Shown: positions 1 through 9,904 of the stretch, piece by piece
How positions within the stretch are numbered: position 1 is the stretch's first letter
Layout: each line of letters starts with the position of its first letter
Origin: Pyropia yezoensis
Lineage: Eukaryota; Rhodophyta; Bangiophyceae; Bangiales; Bangiaceae
DNA: 64,000 nucleotides
Assembly (NCBI GenBank): GCA_009829735.1
Contig: CM020620.1
Span: forward strand, 3,650,299-3,714,298
Direction of reading: 5' to 3'
The notes under the pieces: generated by a model
Told to the model about the DNA's origin: nothing
Database searches by the model: none
Seen by the model: the letters and a program-made list of their open reading frames with translations, nothing else
Position numbers and translations under genes: made by a program

Positions 1-1
1 A

Positions 2-1072
2 GTTGCTGAGGGGTGCTCATCAGGACAACTCACTCTACTTGAGGAGATGCTCCGGCTCCATAAGTTTATCGAGTGGGAGAGCATTGAGCACAAGTTGCGC
101 CGCCCCACTCGTGGGCCCAAGGACGATGGCGCACTTCGCCAGTTCGTGTGGGTCGCTCGTGAACTTCACGACGGCCGTGTGGTCCTACGAGAGGGGTTGG
201 GCATCGGGGACTACCCGTATGCCCCGGGGGTGGATCGCCACACTGCGCCACCCCCGGACAAGCCCATAGTTATGGCCGTGCCGTCCTATGATGACCACAT
301 GACTCAACCCACTGCGGGGGCCCCAAGTCGGGGTCGCAGTTACACCCGGGTACCGCCACCTCGGCGGGCCCCTCCGCTTCCTCCGGTTCCTTTCCAACCT
401 CACGGGAACATCCCGATCAGCGTGGCCGTGGAGTTTTCCACCCCGGTGTCCCCCAACTTGGGGGCCACCCTCCTGACGGTATACCCCAAGTTGGTGTTGC
501 CGCCCACGCCTCTAACCTCAGAGATGATGATCACTACGTTGGTGCGCACCATTTCCTGGTTGGCCGCGTCGACCGCAAGCCTACAGAGTTCCAAGACTCC
601 TCAACTTGAGGAGCGCGTTCGTACTGCAGTGGCGACGGCGAGTTGCAAGTCGGTGGCGGAGTTTATGACAGCCGAGTTGGCTCGCATTGGGGCTATTATG
701 CCCCAGCCAGCCCCACTTGGGCGTGGCAAACGTCGCGCGAGCCGGGCATACTCGCCTCCTCGCCGTCGTCGCCGACACTCGCGGCGCTCTCCCTCCGTGT
801 CGGAAGACGAGTTGTCTTACTCCGTCTCGGAGTCCTCGACTCCGTCAGAGTCAAAGTCGGTCCGGCGTCTGCGTCGCAAACTTGCGCGCAAGACCAGGCA
901 GAAGAGTGGCCACGGTCGGCGCCACTTGCGCGACCGTGAGGGACGCGACGGTTCCGACTTGGAGCCGCCGCCCCCTCCAACAAGTGGAGACCGTTATCGG
1001 CGTGGGTCTCGCCGCTCGCCTCCACGTGAGGGCGAGGGCCGTGGAGTGATAGAGTCTAGCATGCGTGCCTAG
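2..1072 (+). CDS. Accessory ORF on the opposite strand of element A, 5' end open at window edge
   Basis: An open frame from position 2 to a TAG at 1070-1072; the first ATG inside the window is at 47, but the frame is open to the edge, so the gene may start further left. No known domain is recognised. The protein has a charged N-terminal part, a Pro-rich linker (about residues 75-130 from Met47), a helical-looking stretch (about 150-220) and a very basic Arg/Ser-rich tail, which looks nuclear or nucleic-acid binding. It converges on pol with only about 110 nt between the two stops. The counterpart in element C (17389-19698) has the same position, orientation and layout: globular part, Pro-rich linker, second helical part, basic end. 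Function unknown; the family relationship is my inference from reading the two proteins side by side. Confidence 0.6.
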   Translation, partial: VAEGCSSGQLTLLEEMLRLHKFIEWESIEHKLRRPTRGPKDDGALRQFVWVARELHDGRVVLREGLGIGDYPYAPGVDRHTAPPPDKPIVMAVPSYDDHMTQPTAGAPSRGRSYTRVPPPRRAPPLPPVPFQPHGNIPISVAVEFSTPVSPNLGATLLTVYPKLVLPPTPLTSEMMITTLVRTISWLAASTASLQSSKTPQLEERVRTAVATASCKSVAEFMTAELARIGAIMPQPAPLGRGKRRASRAYSPPRRRRRHSRRSPSVSEDELSYSVSESSTPSESKSVRRLRRKLARKTRQKSGHGRRHLRDREGRDGSDLEPPPPPTSGDRYRRGSRRSPPREGEGRGVIESSMRA

Positions 1073-1183
1073 TTGGCAGCTGCCTTTGTTGTGAGAGTGT
1101 GAGGGTTAGGGCTGTAGTTAAAAGCCACTCTGCGAACCACTTCGACTTGAAGCACTCTCGTGGCACTGTTGCTCGGCCTTCCC

Positions 1184-4100
1184 TCACGTTGAGGGAGGGC
1201 TGTTAGGGTCTATCTCATTCCGGGCACAGTACGCCCGGACCTTCTCAGCAGGAAGGTCTTCCACATACTCCCATGTATCGTCCTTGGCTTTGTCGCCAAA
1301 CCAACGCACCCTCAACATGAGGCGGTCAGTGTCTTCATCCCATCCGTGGTCGATGAACTTATCGAACAAGTACTCCTGCGGGCCCTGTTTGGCCGCAGGC
1401 AGTGAGGGGAGGCGCCACGCTTCCAGAGCACGTGCCCAAGCTGGGTCGCCTGCAGGCGGTTGTGCAACTTTGACCACGTCCTGTCCGTTCACTGTGCGGA
1501 CCCCATCGTCACTTTCGATGGTGAAGCGCCGCCCATCAGTACGAAGGACCTGGTACGGTCCCTTCGTCTGGAATACCAGCTTACCCCCAGTTGGGGTGTG
1601 CGAGTGTACCAGCACCCAGTCACCCTGCTCGGGGACATGCTTAGCATTGCGCACCTTTTTGTCAAAGGTACGCTTGTAGCGCTTTTGTGCTTTGTCCATC
1701 TCAGCCCTGACTTTAGGGATGAGGTGTTCAAGCCTAGCAGCGAACTCCGCCTTACTCTCAGTAGGAGTAGGCGTACTGCCACTATCCTCCCTAGTTGGGA
1801 GCGGCCGCCGCACGGCAATAGACCGCACACGACGGGGGGTCACGAAAGCGAGGGGTACTTCCCCGGTAGATGAGTGAACCTGCGAATTGTAGGCAGTAGT
1901 AAGGATAGAAATGTATTGGTCCCACGTCTTCACGTGCTCACTCACATAGTGGCGCAGCTGCCTAACAATAGTTTTGTTGAAGCGCTCCACCTGCCCATTA
2001 GTTTGTGGGTGGTAGGGGGTGGCATAGTTTGCCCTAACCCCCAACATATCCAGCACTCCCTGAAACAGTACAGACGCAAATTGCGGTCCATTGTCCGATA
2101 ATGTACTATCTGGGATGCCATACGCGGCAACCCAGTGATCTAGGAAGGCTGACACGACCGACATGGCCGTGATCTCTGCCAGTGGGATCGCTCGCGTAAG
2201 TTTCGTGAAGCGGTCACAGATGACCAGGAGGTACTGGTTGCCTTCCTCGGTCACTGGCAGTGGCCCAAGGATGTCCATCGCCAACGCGGCGAAGGGCTCC
2301 TTGGCCGGGAACAATAGCATAGCCGTACTAGGCCGCCGTTCCATCAGACGGTTCTGTGCACAACTTGTGCAGGCAGCCACCCAACTGTAGATGTCCACCA
2401 CCATGGACGGCCAGTAGTACCTGGTCCTCAGGGTCTGGTACAGTTTACTAGACCCCAGGTGTCCACCCGTGGGAGCGTTGTGCTCCCTCTCAAGGATTCT
2501 GTCCTTGAGGGATGCGGGGACGACAAGTTGTTCAGTCCCCTGGAATACCCCCCTCCTCATGAGGAGGCCATCATCTCCCAGAAGGCAGCGCGTCTCAACC
2601 ATCGTATCCAATGTATCCCTCTGCGACTTGCAGAAGCGATACTCGGCCTGGGCCTTCACCACCTCGTCCAGGGACAGGGGCAAGTACTTCTTGTTCCCTG
2701 GCGCCTCGGGGTTCAACGCCTGACCCGAGCGCGTGACTACCCCCACAATGGGGATGTCCTCATCGACTGGGTTAGTGTCCAGCCCCTCGGTGGGTACCCG
2801 AGAGAGGCCGTCGGCAAGGGCATGTTGCCTGCCAGGTCGGTACTCAATGTCAAAGTTGAAGGGTGCCAGTCGCACCCTCCACCGATTGAAACGAGTGTTC
2901 GTACAGTCCGTCTTGAAGATGAACTGCAACGCGCGGTGGTCACAGCGGATGAGCAACTTCTCACCCTCCAGGTAGTGACGAAGTGACGTCACCGCCCACA
3001 CCACTGCGAGTCCTTCCAACTCGGTGACTCCGTAGTTGTTCTCGGCCGAGTTCAGCCCCTTGCTGAAGTATCCCACCGGCAAGTACTCCTTGTCCGGCTG
3101 CTGCTGAAGCAACACACAACCAAGTTGGTCGTAGCTAGTGTCCACATCCAGGATGAAGTGGCCTCCCAACCTGGGAATAGCCAGGATAGGGGGCTTCAGC
3201 AGAAGGTCCCGAAGAGTCTCAAAGGATTCCTGCTCCACCCGACTTGGGGGAGGCAGGTTCTTCGGTAGCGTTGAGCTCACTAACTCATTCAACGGCTTCG
3301 CCACCTTGGCGAAGCCCTTGGTGAAACGTCGGTACACGTTACACATCCCGAGGAAGCTCCTCATCTGGGTCTGGGTCCGGGGGTACTGAGCCTTACGAAT
3401 GGCCCCCAAGTTCTTCTCGTTAACACTGAGACGCCCTGGACGGACAACATGTCCCAAGTACTCCACCTCTTGAGTGAAGAGGTGGCACTTACTCGCCTTC
3501 AGTGACACACCGGCGTCAGCAAGTAGCTTGAACACCTGGCCAAGATGGCCAATGTGTTCCTCCGGACTTCGGGAGAACACAATGATATCGTCTAGGTACA
3601 CAACACAGATCTGCCGCCGTACTCCGGCCAGAATCATGTCCATAGCGCGCTGGAAAGTTGCCGGCGCGTTACACATACCAAATGGTAGGCGCTTGCACTG
3701 GTAGGTACCACAGTGACAGGTAAAGGTAGTTTTATGCCTGTCCTCCGGGGCAATGGGAATTTGCCAGTACCCCGCGTTACAGTCCAGGGTAGAGAACACG
3801 TTCGCCTCCCCCAGGGAGTCCAGACAGTCATCCATCCTAGGTAGGGGATAACTGTCCTTCACCGTGCTCTCGTTGAGCTTACGGTAGTCGATACAAAACC
3901 GGGGGGTCCCATCAACTTTGGGGACTATAACCACCGGACTCGCCCACTCGGCGTTGCTGGCCTCGATCACATCGAGGGCCTCCATGCGAGCAACTTGCTC
4001 CTTAACGAGGGCCCTTGAACGAGGTCCTCCCCTATACGGTTGTTGGCGTATAGGGGGTGCACCGGGCTTCAACTCGATCCGGTGTTGGGTAGCTCTCATG

Positions 4101-5176
4101 AGTCCAAATTGACCATCCCACAACTTGTGATATTGGTCCAAGAGGCGTTCAACTTGAACCCTCAACCTGGGGGGAACACCCTCCATGTTCACATGGGGCC
4201 GAGGAGAGGTGGCCGACTTGGCTTGATGCTTCTCCTTTCCGGACTTCGGGTCGCTACTTGCGCCCGCGTTGAGGGTAACCGCTACTACCGGTCCCTCGTG
4301 TTGGTCGATATAGCCGAACTTGGCTCCCGACTTGAAGTACTTGGGCGTCGGACTCAGGTTCATCACCTGGATCCTCCACGGGACTCCGGCTTTGGAGTCC
4401 ATCGTGCCAAGGGCAACATGCACTTGGAGCTTGCGAGCAAGACGGGGGTTAGGGTGCACCACCCCGTTCCCCGAAAAATCAGTTACAACGTCAACGTGCG
4501 CCACCGAGTTGGGGGGCAACGTGACTTTGCGGGCTAAACGCAGGGTAGCAGTAAACCCTTCCCTCACAGAGCAAACAGGCTTCGACTGTGAGACTGTCAC
4601 AGGAGCCACAGACTTTCCCTTACCAAGGATGGGGATAGTCTCCCCATTCATCAACTTGACCCAGTACTCGGGGCCACAGATCAAAGGCACTTGTGTTACG
4701 ACATAAGGGGTACCCAGAAGCAGGGGTACCGATATATTCTCAACTACGCCATAGGTCACGTCGACCTCATGGGTCCCCAACCTAGTTGGTAGGGTCACGG
4801 CACCAACGATGGGAAGTACCCCACCATTGATGTCAATCATATGGTCAGCCTTGGACCTCCAGCGTTGGAGCTTCACCTCCTTTGGTAATAGCGACTTGCG
4901 TATCAAGGAGGCTCCTGACCCGGTATCAAGCACGATACATGCACAACAGGCGCGGCCGGGGGCAAGTTGCACCCGTCCAGCCACCTGGAAGTTCTCACCC
5001 GTCAGCACCGCGATGACCCGACGTGGGTTTACGTTCTTGGGGAGTCCTACCCGAGGTGGGCGGACTCCCTTAGGTCGCCGCAGTATCCGGCACGGTTGGT
5101 TCGTCCTCCTGGCCCACTTGGCCGAGGCTGCCGTTGTGAGCTTCGGACGGCCAGCTCCAACGGTCATTCGTTTCCC
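1184..5176 (-). CDS. pol: Pol polyprotein of element A (protease, RT, RNase H, integrase, chromodomain)
   Basis: The uninterrupted pol frame has an ATG at 5167 (1327 residues from there), but it is probably entered by -1 frameshifting at 5176-5170. From that ATG: protease with DTGSGAS (D81), RT about 385-565 with YLDD at 524-527, RNase H about 660-790 starting around ILDVD, an HHCC zinc finger (H896, H903, C933, C936), and an integrase core with D965, D1025 and E1061. A GPY/F-type module and a C-terminal chromodomain (about 1255-1310, with aromatic residues and the RVRWFG motif) follow. Domain order PR-RT-RH-IN-CHD is that of Ty3/gypsy chromoviruses. Chromodomains in this class are known to guide integration to modified chromatin. 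All catalytic residues I can identify are present. Confidence 0.93.
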   Translation of the reverse strand, partial: GKRMTVGAGRPKLTTAASAKWARRTNQPCRILRRPKGVRPPRVGLPKNVNPRRVIAVLTGENFQVAGRVQLAPGRACCACIVLDTGSGASLIRKSLLPKEVKLQRWRSKADHMIDINGGVLPIVGAVTLPTRLGTHEVDVTYGVVENISVPLLLGTPYVVTQVPLICGPEYWVKLMNGETIPILGKGKSVAPVTVSQSKPVCSVREGFTATLRLARKVTLPPNSVAHVDVVTDFSGNGVVHPNPRLARKLQVHVALGTMDSKAGVPWRIQVMNLSPTPKYFKSGAKFGYIDQHEGPVVAVTLNAGASSDPKSGKEKHQAKSATSPRPHVNMEGVPPRLRVQVERLLDQYHKLWDGQFGLMRATQHRIELKPGAPPIRQQPYRGGPRSRALVKEQVARMEALDVIEASNAEWASPVVIVPKVDGTPRFCIDYRKLNESTVKDSYPLPRMDDCLDSLGEANVFSTLDCNAGYWQIPIAPEDRHKTTFTCHCGTYQCKRLPFGMCNAPATFQRAMDMILAGVRRQICVVYLDDIIVFSRSPEEHIGHLGQVFKLLADAGVSLKASKCHLFTQEVEYLGHVVRPGRLSVNEKNLGAIRKAQYPRTQTQMRSFLGMCNVYRRFTKGFAKVAKPLNELVSSTLPKNLPPPSRVEQESFETLRDLLLKPPILAIPRLGGHFILDVDTSYDQLGCVLLQQQPDKEYLPVGYFSKGLNSAENNYGVTELEGLAVVWAVTSLRHYLEGEKLLIRCDHRALQFIFKTDCTNTRFNRWRVRLAPFNFDIEYRPGRQHALADGLSRVPTEGLDTNPVDEDIPIVGVVTRSGQALNPEAPGNKKYLPLSLDEVVKAQAEYRFCKSQRDTLDTMVETRCLLGDDGLLMRRGVFQGTEQLVVPASLKDRILEREHNAPTGGHLGSSKLYQTLRTRYYWPSMVVDIYSWVAACTSCAQNRLMERRPSTAMLLFPAKEPFAALAMDILGPLPVTEEGNQYLLVICDRFTKLTRAIPLAEITAMSVVSAFLDHWVAAYGIPDSTLSDNGPQFASVLFQGVLDMLGVRANYATPYHPQTNGQVERFNKTIVRQLRHYVSEHVKTWDQYISILTTAYNSQVHSSTGEVPLAFVTPRRVRSIAVRRPLPTREDSGSTPTPTESKAEFAARLEHLIPKVRAEMDKAQKRYKRTFDKKVRNAKHVPEQGDWVLVHSHTPTGGKLVFQTKGPYQVLRTDGRRFTIESDDGVRTVNGQDVVKVAQPPAGDPAWARALEAWRLPSLPAAKQGPQEYLFDKFIDHGWDEDTDRLMLRVRWFGDKAKDDTWEYVEDLPAEKVRAYCARNEIDPNSPPST
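5120..5176 (-). promoter_or_regulatory. -1 ribosomal frameshift site with predicted pseudoknot at gag/pol junction of A
   Basis: On the minus strand the heptamer G-GGA-AAC (5176-5170) sits in the gag frame two codons before the gag TGA (5166-5164); slipping back one base enters the pol frame. After a 6-nt spacer, CCGTTG (5163-5158) pairs with CAACGG (5136-5131) and GAGCT (5157-5153) with AGCTC (5142-5138), leaving one bulged A. The loop bases GGCCG (5152-5148) can pair with CGGCC (5124-5120), giving an H-type pseudoknot. This matches the textbook X-XXY-YYZ plus spacer plus structure layout. Elements B and C have the same heptamer type at the same place. Confidence 0.8.
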
Positions 5177-7111
5177 GCCGACTTGGCGTCCGAATCTGAG
5201 GGCGGGGAGGAAGACGACGAGTCCGAGGACGACGTGTCCGCCTCCTCCGCCGAGGGTGTGGCGACCGCGACGACCGTTCGAGACCCACTCTCGCGGCGTG
5301 AACGTACTTCGTTCGTAGCCGACATCTTACTCGCATTACTAACAAGTTGTTGGATGCGTTTACTCAACTTGGGGCAGTCATATGCCCAGTGTCCATCGGA
5401 GTTGCAGTTCCAACACCGATGGTCAGTTCCCGGAGGGGTCTTCCCAACTGGGGAAGACGAAGAGGTACCCTGGAAAGTTCCCACGGCAGTTACCACCCTC
5501 TCCTTGCGGATTCGGCGTGCCTCTCTCAACTCTCTGGCTTGGCGCGCCTCCTCCCGTTCCTTGGCCAACTCGGCCTGACGCTCCTGGCGTTGTTCCTCCC
5601 GCAACTTGCGGTAGGCCTCGCCTCTGCGATAGGCGAACCTGGCCAACTCGGCCAGGGTCGCCCGGGCAGTGTTATGCTCCCGGGTCTCCATCCGGACTGA
5701 CCAGTGGAGTCCCTCCACAAACCGACTCTTCACCACAGCTTGTGGATGAAGAAACCCACAAAGATTGTTGAGCTTACGGACTCGCTCCGCAAAGGACAAC
5801 TCGTCCTCCGCCTCTTCCTGATGGGCTTGCGTAAACTCCTCGACTTGAGAAGCCAACGCTGCCTCATCAACCATGGCTCTCAACAACCAGTTGACGAGCT
5901 CCAAATAGGACGTCACCTCCCCAGCGCCTCCACTTGAGGAGCTGGGCATGACGGACATAAGATCTGTCCGTAGGTCGCCCTTCGTAAAACTCCTGTAGCA
6001 TGTAAAAAGCCACGCCTTCACTTATGGCATTGTCGTCACAGGCTTTTGTGAAACGACGTAGGAATTCAAAGACACGGAGGGGGGGAGTTCCATCCCACTC
6101 CGCTCTGTGCCCAAAAGAATGAAGTGCATTCTTCTTGGCACGGCCCATAGCTCGGGCCTGGTCAGGACCATACGCCACCGACTTGTTGTGGAGGGCGTAG
6201 GTCTCACAGTCAAAGATCCGCTGGTAGACCGGGTTGGCTACCTGAATCTTGGGCGGCACCTCACGTTGAGGGAACAGCCGCTGTGGCACTGGGGTAAGTC
6301 CACCCTCAGTGCCTGTAGTCTGGTACGGCGAGCTTGGTGTAGCCGCCGGCGTTTCCGACGGGAACTCCCCCGTGAAGGGCGTACGCCCCACCGCGTATGG
6401 TGTGGCTCCCTCGTTGGGAGTCACAGGTGTCGCCCCCAGTTCGGGGCGACCCGAGGTAGGCGTCAGGAGAGATTCCCCCTGCGCCTGTGGGCTCGAAAGC
6501 CCCAATCCGGTCTGGAAATTAAGCCCATCTGGCAAACTCGCCACAATCTGATTCAGAATAGTATTCGTCATCGTGACCACCAGGTCCGGCAAAGTCTGCC
6601 GCAACACATTGGTCGCCTCCCGACGGACAGTTTCCGCGAGGAGTGGATTGACGACTCCAGTTGAGTCTCGGTCCGCCTCCGGGAGTCCACCTGAGGGGTA
6701 ACCACGTTCCTCAGGGGTCTCAACGGGGGGCCTGGGCGCGAGCCCATCACCGACCAACGGAGGTCCGCCGTCCTCCGAAAGCCTAGTTGGCGACGGCTCC
6801 AAGCCAAAGTTGGCTCCAACCCGAGTGGAACCCGCGGGGACAGTCCTCACCCCTTGGGACGATCCCGTTGAGTATACCACACGGTGGCCAGACTTCGGCC
6901 CACCCACATCAGAAGTGTCACCCGAGTGAACTCCCGACTGAGTCGGGGTGGCCTGTTGCCCGCCCGCACTTCCAGTCCTGCTGGCTTGAGGGACCTCTAG
7001 TCCCTCTGCGACCCCAGGTAAACCCACCTGCGTCTCACCAGTATTCAAAGGCACTGAAGTACGTGCGTCACCCGTGTACTCCCCGGACGACGGGGGGTCC
7101 GAGCTAGCCAT
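5164..7111 (-). pseudogene. gag: Gag of element A, split by a one-base frame disruption
   Basis: The start is placed at the ATG at 7111, because the context AACATGGC is conserved at the gag start of all three elements. The first frame stays open to 5867 and contains the Pro/Ser/Thr-rich N-terminus and the start of the capsid-like region (KACDDN...EG motif). Homology to the gags of B and C then jumps to another frame, open from about 6021 to 5164. That frame holds the rest of capsid, a coiled-coil-like Arg/Glu-rich stretch and a zinc knuckle CX2CX4HX4C (CWNCNSDGHWAYDC). The jump occurs around the A4 run at 5986-5989 on the plus strand and fits one extra base. Gag normally forms the particle and binds RNA; this copy probably cannot, unless the extra base is a sequence error. 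Confidence 0.85.
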
Positions 7112-7211
7112 GTTGGCTGACGATCCGTATGACACGGTCCAAGACCACCGATCCTCTGAGACAGAGGGCCCCCTACACCCGGGTGCACCCGGAGGTAAAG
7201 TTTACCTCTGT

Positions 7212-7228
7212 CCCCTGCTGCTCCACCA
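7212..7228 (-). other. Primer binding site of element A
   Basis: On the minus strand the 17 bases TGGTGGAGCAGCAGGGG start two bases after the 5' LTR end. They begin with TGG as expected for pairing to a tRNA CCA end. The identical 17-mer follows the 5' LTRs of elements B and C, so all three are probably primed by the same tRNA. The identity of that tRNA cannot be read from this window. Confidence 0.8.
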
Positions 7229-7230
7229 AA

Positions 7231-7699
7231 TGTGGCAAAAACCACAAGCACACACGGCACCCAAGTTGGGGCGGTGTGCCAGGGCTGCCTCCCGTGTCGG
7301 GGGAACCGGAAGAAGTGCAAGTCGCACACACTCTGTCCCTGTTGTGGGGCAAACCCCCCACTGACAAACAAGAGGATGGTGTGTGGTCCAACAGTTTCTT
7401 GGTCGGGACGGGGACGCAGGGCCAAGCCCCGCTGTCCCTCCCCTTATCCCCCCAGGGTCCCCTCAGAATCTCGCCACTCAGAATCTCCCACCCCAGCACC
7501 TGCCCACCGGGCCACACGAAAATTCAAGACGATAAATGCAGAAAACCCTCAAATCCAAGTTGGATTTACTACTAAGCTAACTATCCCAAACTTAGGGAAT
7601 ATGGACCCAAATGCAGGGGGAGGAACGGATCAGGCTAGTGGCCTGCCGCCCCTTGCATGGCACGTGTTGCCCCCCTACCTGGGGGTCAACACTGCCACA
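7231..7699 (-). repeat. 5' LTR of element A (469 bp)
   Basis: Bounded on one side by the primer binding site and on the other by the point where element B's pol homology resumes. The plus strand reads TGTGGCA at 7231 and TGCCACA at 7693-7699, a perfect 7-bp terminal inverted repeat. The five bases after it (7700-7704, CGATG) should be the target duplication. This can be tested only with the partner LTR, which lies outside the window. Confidence 0.75.
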
Positions 7700-9904
7700 C
7701 GATGTACAGACCCGTGCGTCTCGGTAGGGCCAGAATAGGAGTGTGGGTCAGGCGGTACTTGAGGTCGTCAAACGCGTCCATTTGTTCCGGGGTAAATGGT
7801 GGCAAGGGGTCAGGGACCTTAGAACGCGTCAGGGCCAAAAGGGGACGAGCGACCTTGGCGTAGTCCCTTACGAACCGACGGTACACGTTGAACATACCAA
7901 GGAAACTTCGCAGGTCCTTCTTGGTCCTTGGGGACTTGGCTTGACGGAGCCCGACCAGGTTCTTCTCATTGACCCGGAGCTGGCCCTTGCCGACGATGTG
8001 GCCCAAGTACTCGACTTCATCCTGGAACAGGTGACACTTTGTGGCCTTGAGGGACACACCAGCCTTAGATAGCAACTCAAAAACCTCCTCAAGATGGGCC
8101 AGATGCTCCTCTTGGGACCTAGAGAAAACAATCACGTCATCCAAGTAAACCAAGCACGTCTTCCACTTGACTCCAGAAAGGATCATATCGATGGCCCGTT
8201 GGAACGTAGCGGGCGCGTTAGTGAGACCAAAGGGGAGCCGGACGTACTTATAGGTCCCTTCGTGACAGGTGAATGTCGTCTTGTCCTGGTCCTCGAGGGC
8301 CACAGGGATCTGCCAATATCCAGCGTTGGCATCCAACATAGAGAAAACGGTCGCCTCCCCCAGGAATTCAATACAATTGTCCATCCGGGGGAGGGGGTAA
8401 GTGTCCTTGACCGTGAGGTCGTTGAGCCGACGGTAATCAACACAGAATCGGGGGGTCCCATCAGACTTAGGGACCAAATCGACAGGAAAGGACCATTCGG
8501 CTTGCGACGGCTCGATGACTTGGAGCTTCAGCTGCTGCTCGACTTGCTCCCTAAAGAGGTCCCGATGGTGGAGCCCAGTACGATACGGTTGGGACCTTAT
8601 GGGCCGTGCCCCCTCCTTCAACGTGATGCGGTGAGGGGTGATGTCTAACCGGCCCAGCTGGCCATCCCAGCGTCCCTTGTATCGGTCCAGCAGTGGTGTA
8701 CCGCGCCGTGTAGGGCCGGAGGGATCAGTTCATAGGCCACCCGCGGCATAGGCTCCGGACCAACGTTGTCCATCTTGGGCCTCTCAATCGGGGGAACAGG
8801 GTCGCCGGTCTGGACCATCTTGGCCCGCGGTTCCTTCAGCTCCGCCACTTGCGACGTGGCTCCTTCAGCGGGCACCAACGTGGCCAACGGGTCGGCCCCC
8901 TCACAAGGCTCTGGCAACTCCTCGAACGGGATCTCTTGAACCGGACCATCATATGGGATCGCGAGGCCCACTGCAAAGTTCTTAGGCAGGTTCACGGGCC
9001 TCTTGGACAGATTCGTCAGGTACAGTCGGAAATCCCTTCGGGTCTTAACATGGGCCAAAGCATTGTGGAGTCGTAGGCCCTTCTTGGCCATCTTGTGGGG
9101 CCGTTCGTACAACAGGCATCGGCCCTCGGTCCCGCAGCGTACGTAGACGGCCTGGATGGACCTTGGGGCCAACGTTACGCCCTTTGACAGGCACAGGGCG
9201 CTCGGATCATGTCGGACCGGGTTCCCCTTGAGGGACAAGGCCTTCTGTTTCTTGCCGTCCCATGCCCGCTTGGCATACGTAAGGATCCCACTGGACCAAA
9301 GTACCGACTCGGTCCCAGGGTAGATGGCCTTCACGTGCTCCTTCTGGAAGTCCATCGGCAGGATCACAGGGACAGAAAGGGCCTTCACGACCATAAACGC
9401 AAACGGCATGGCCCTTCCTTTCACAATAACGGATAACTCAACGAGTCCACGGGCCTTCAACAACTGGCCCGAGGCATCACAAACATGGGTCTTCATAGGG
9501 GCCCGCGCTGCCTTGTTTCTCCAGTCCTCAGGAAGCACGTCCTCCCTTACTACACTGGGCCCGGCTCCAGTGTCCAAGACCGCCATCGTCGGTCTCGGGT
9601 CCTCAGTATCCAGCCGGACCAAAGCATCCAAAGCAAAGTTTCTTTTGCGTAAAACGAGCAGTGTCCCCTTGAACCCGTAGGGCCGTTTCATCCCCGCCCG
9701 ACGTTGACGCCATGTCTTGGACCGACGAGTCAGGTGGGGTAAACACGACTTGGGTTCCTTAGAATCATTTGTAGACGCAGTAGGTACAGGTACAGTAGGG
9801 CCCCGAAAGATCTTCGAGAAGCCCAGCGCAGAGGCAATCGAACATGAACTATCGGGCCGACGGGGAGTGGACCTTTTGGGCCCGCCCCCCCTTACTCTTT
9901 TCCC
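7700..9904 (-). pseudogene. pol: Truncated and frameshifted pol of element B (protease, RT)
   Basis: The pol frame is open from the frameshift heptamer (9904-9898) through an ATG at 9691. It contains a protease with LDTGAG and a linker matching element C pol. Near 8692-8698 homology moves to another frame, as if one base were missing, so the protease frame ends at 8645. The second frame carries RT from the motif RPIRSQPYRTG onward, with YLDDVIVFS, and reaches the beginning of RNase H. There the sequence stops at the outer edge of element A's LTR (7699/7700). RNase H, integrase and chromodomain are absent here because of the nested insertion. It is non-functional as it stands. Confidence 0.88.
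9858..9904 (-). promoter_or_regulatory. -1 frameshift site of element B
   Basis: The minus strand reads G-GGA-AAA (9904-9898) then GAG and the gag stop TAA (9894-9892). The -1 frame is open from here to the protease. The downstream stretch is very GC-rich, with a G7 run followed by C-rich segments that could fold against it. I could not settle on one best structure. Confidence 0.65.

Larger units (their letters stand above)
1..7699 (-). mobile_element. Ty3/gypsy chromodomain LTR retrotransposon A, left end outside window
   Basis: Reading on the minus strand, the element runs from its 5' LTR (7231-7699) through primer binding site, gag, and pol with protease, reverse transcriptase, RNase H, integrase and chromodomain. 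It then enters a region holding an ORF on the opposite strand; the 3' LTR lies beyond position 1. The LTR begins TGTGGCA and ends TGCCACA. Its outer edge abuts the interrupted pol of element B, so A is the younger insertion. Gag carries a frame break near 5986; pol is open throughout. It is probably no longer able to make its own Gag, but its enzymes look complete. Confidence 0.9.

Noticed and set aside
5164-5167. ATGA overlap of gag stop and pol start in element A as a stop-restart (re-initiation) site
   Set aside because: Elements B and C lack it, while all three share the slippery heptamer and -1 open frame; frameshifting explains the set. Re-initiation in A alone cannot be excluded.
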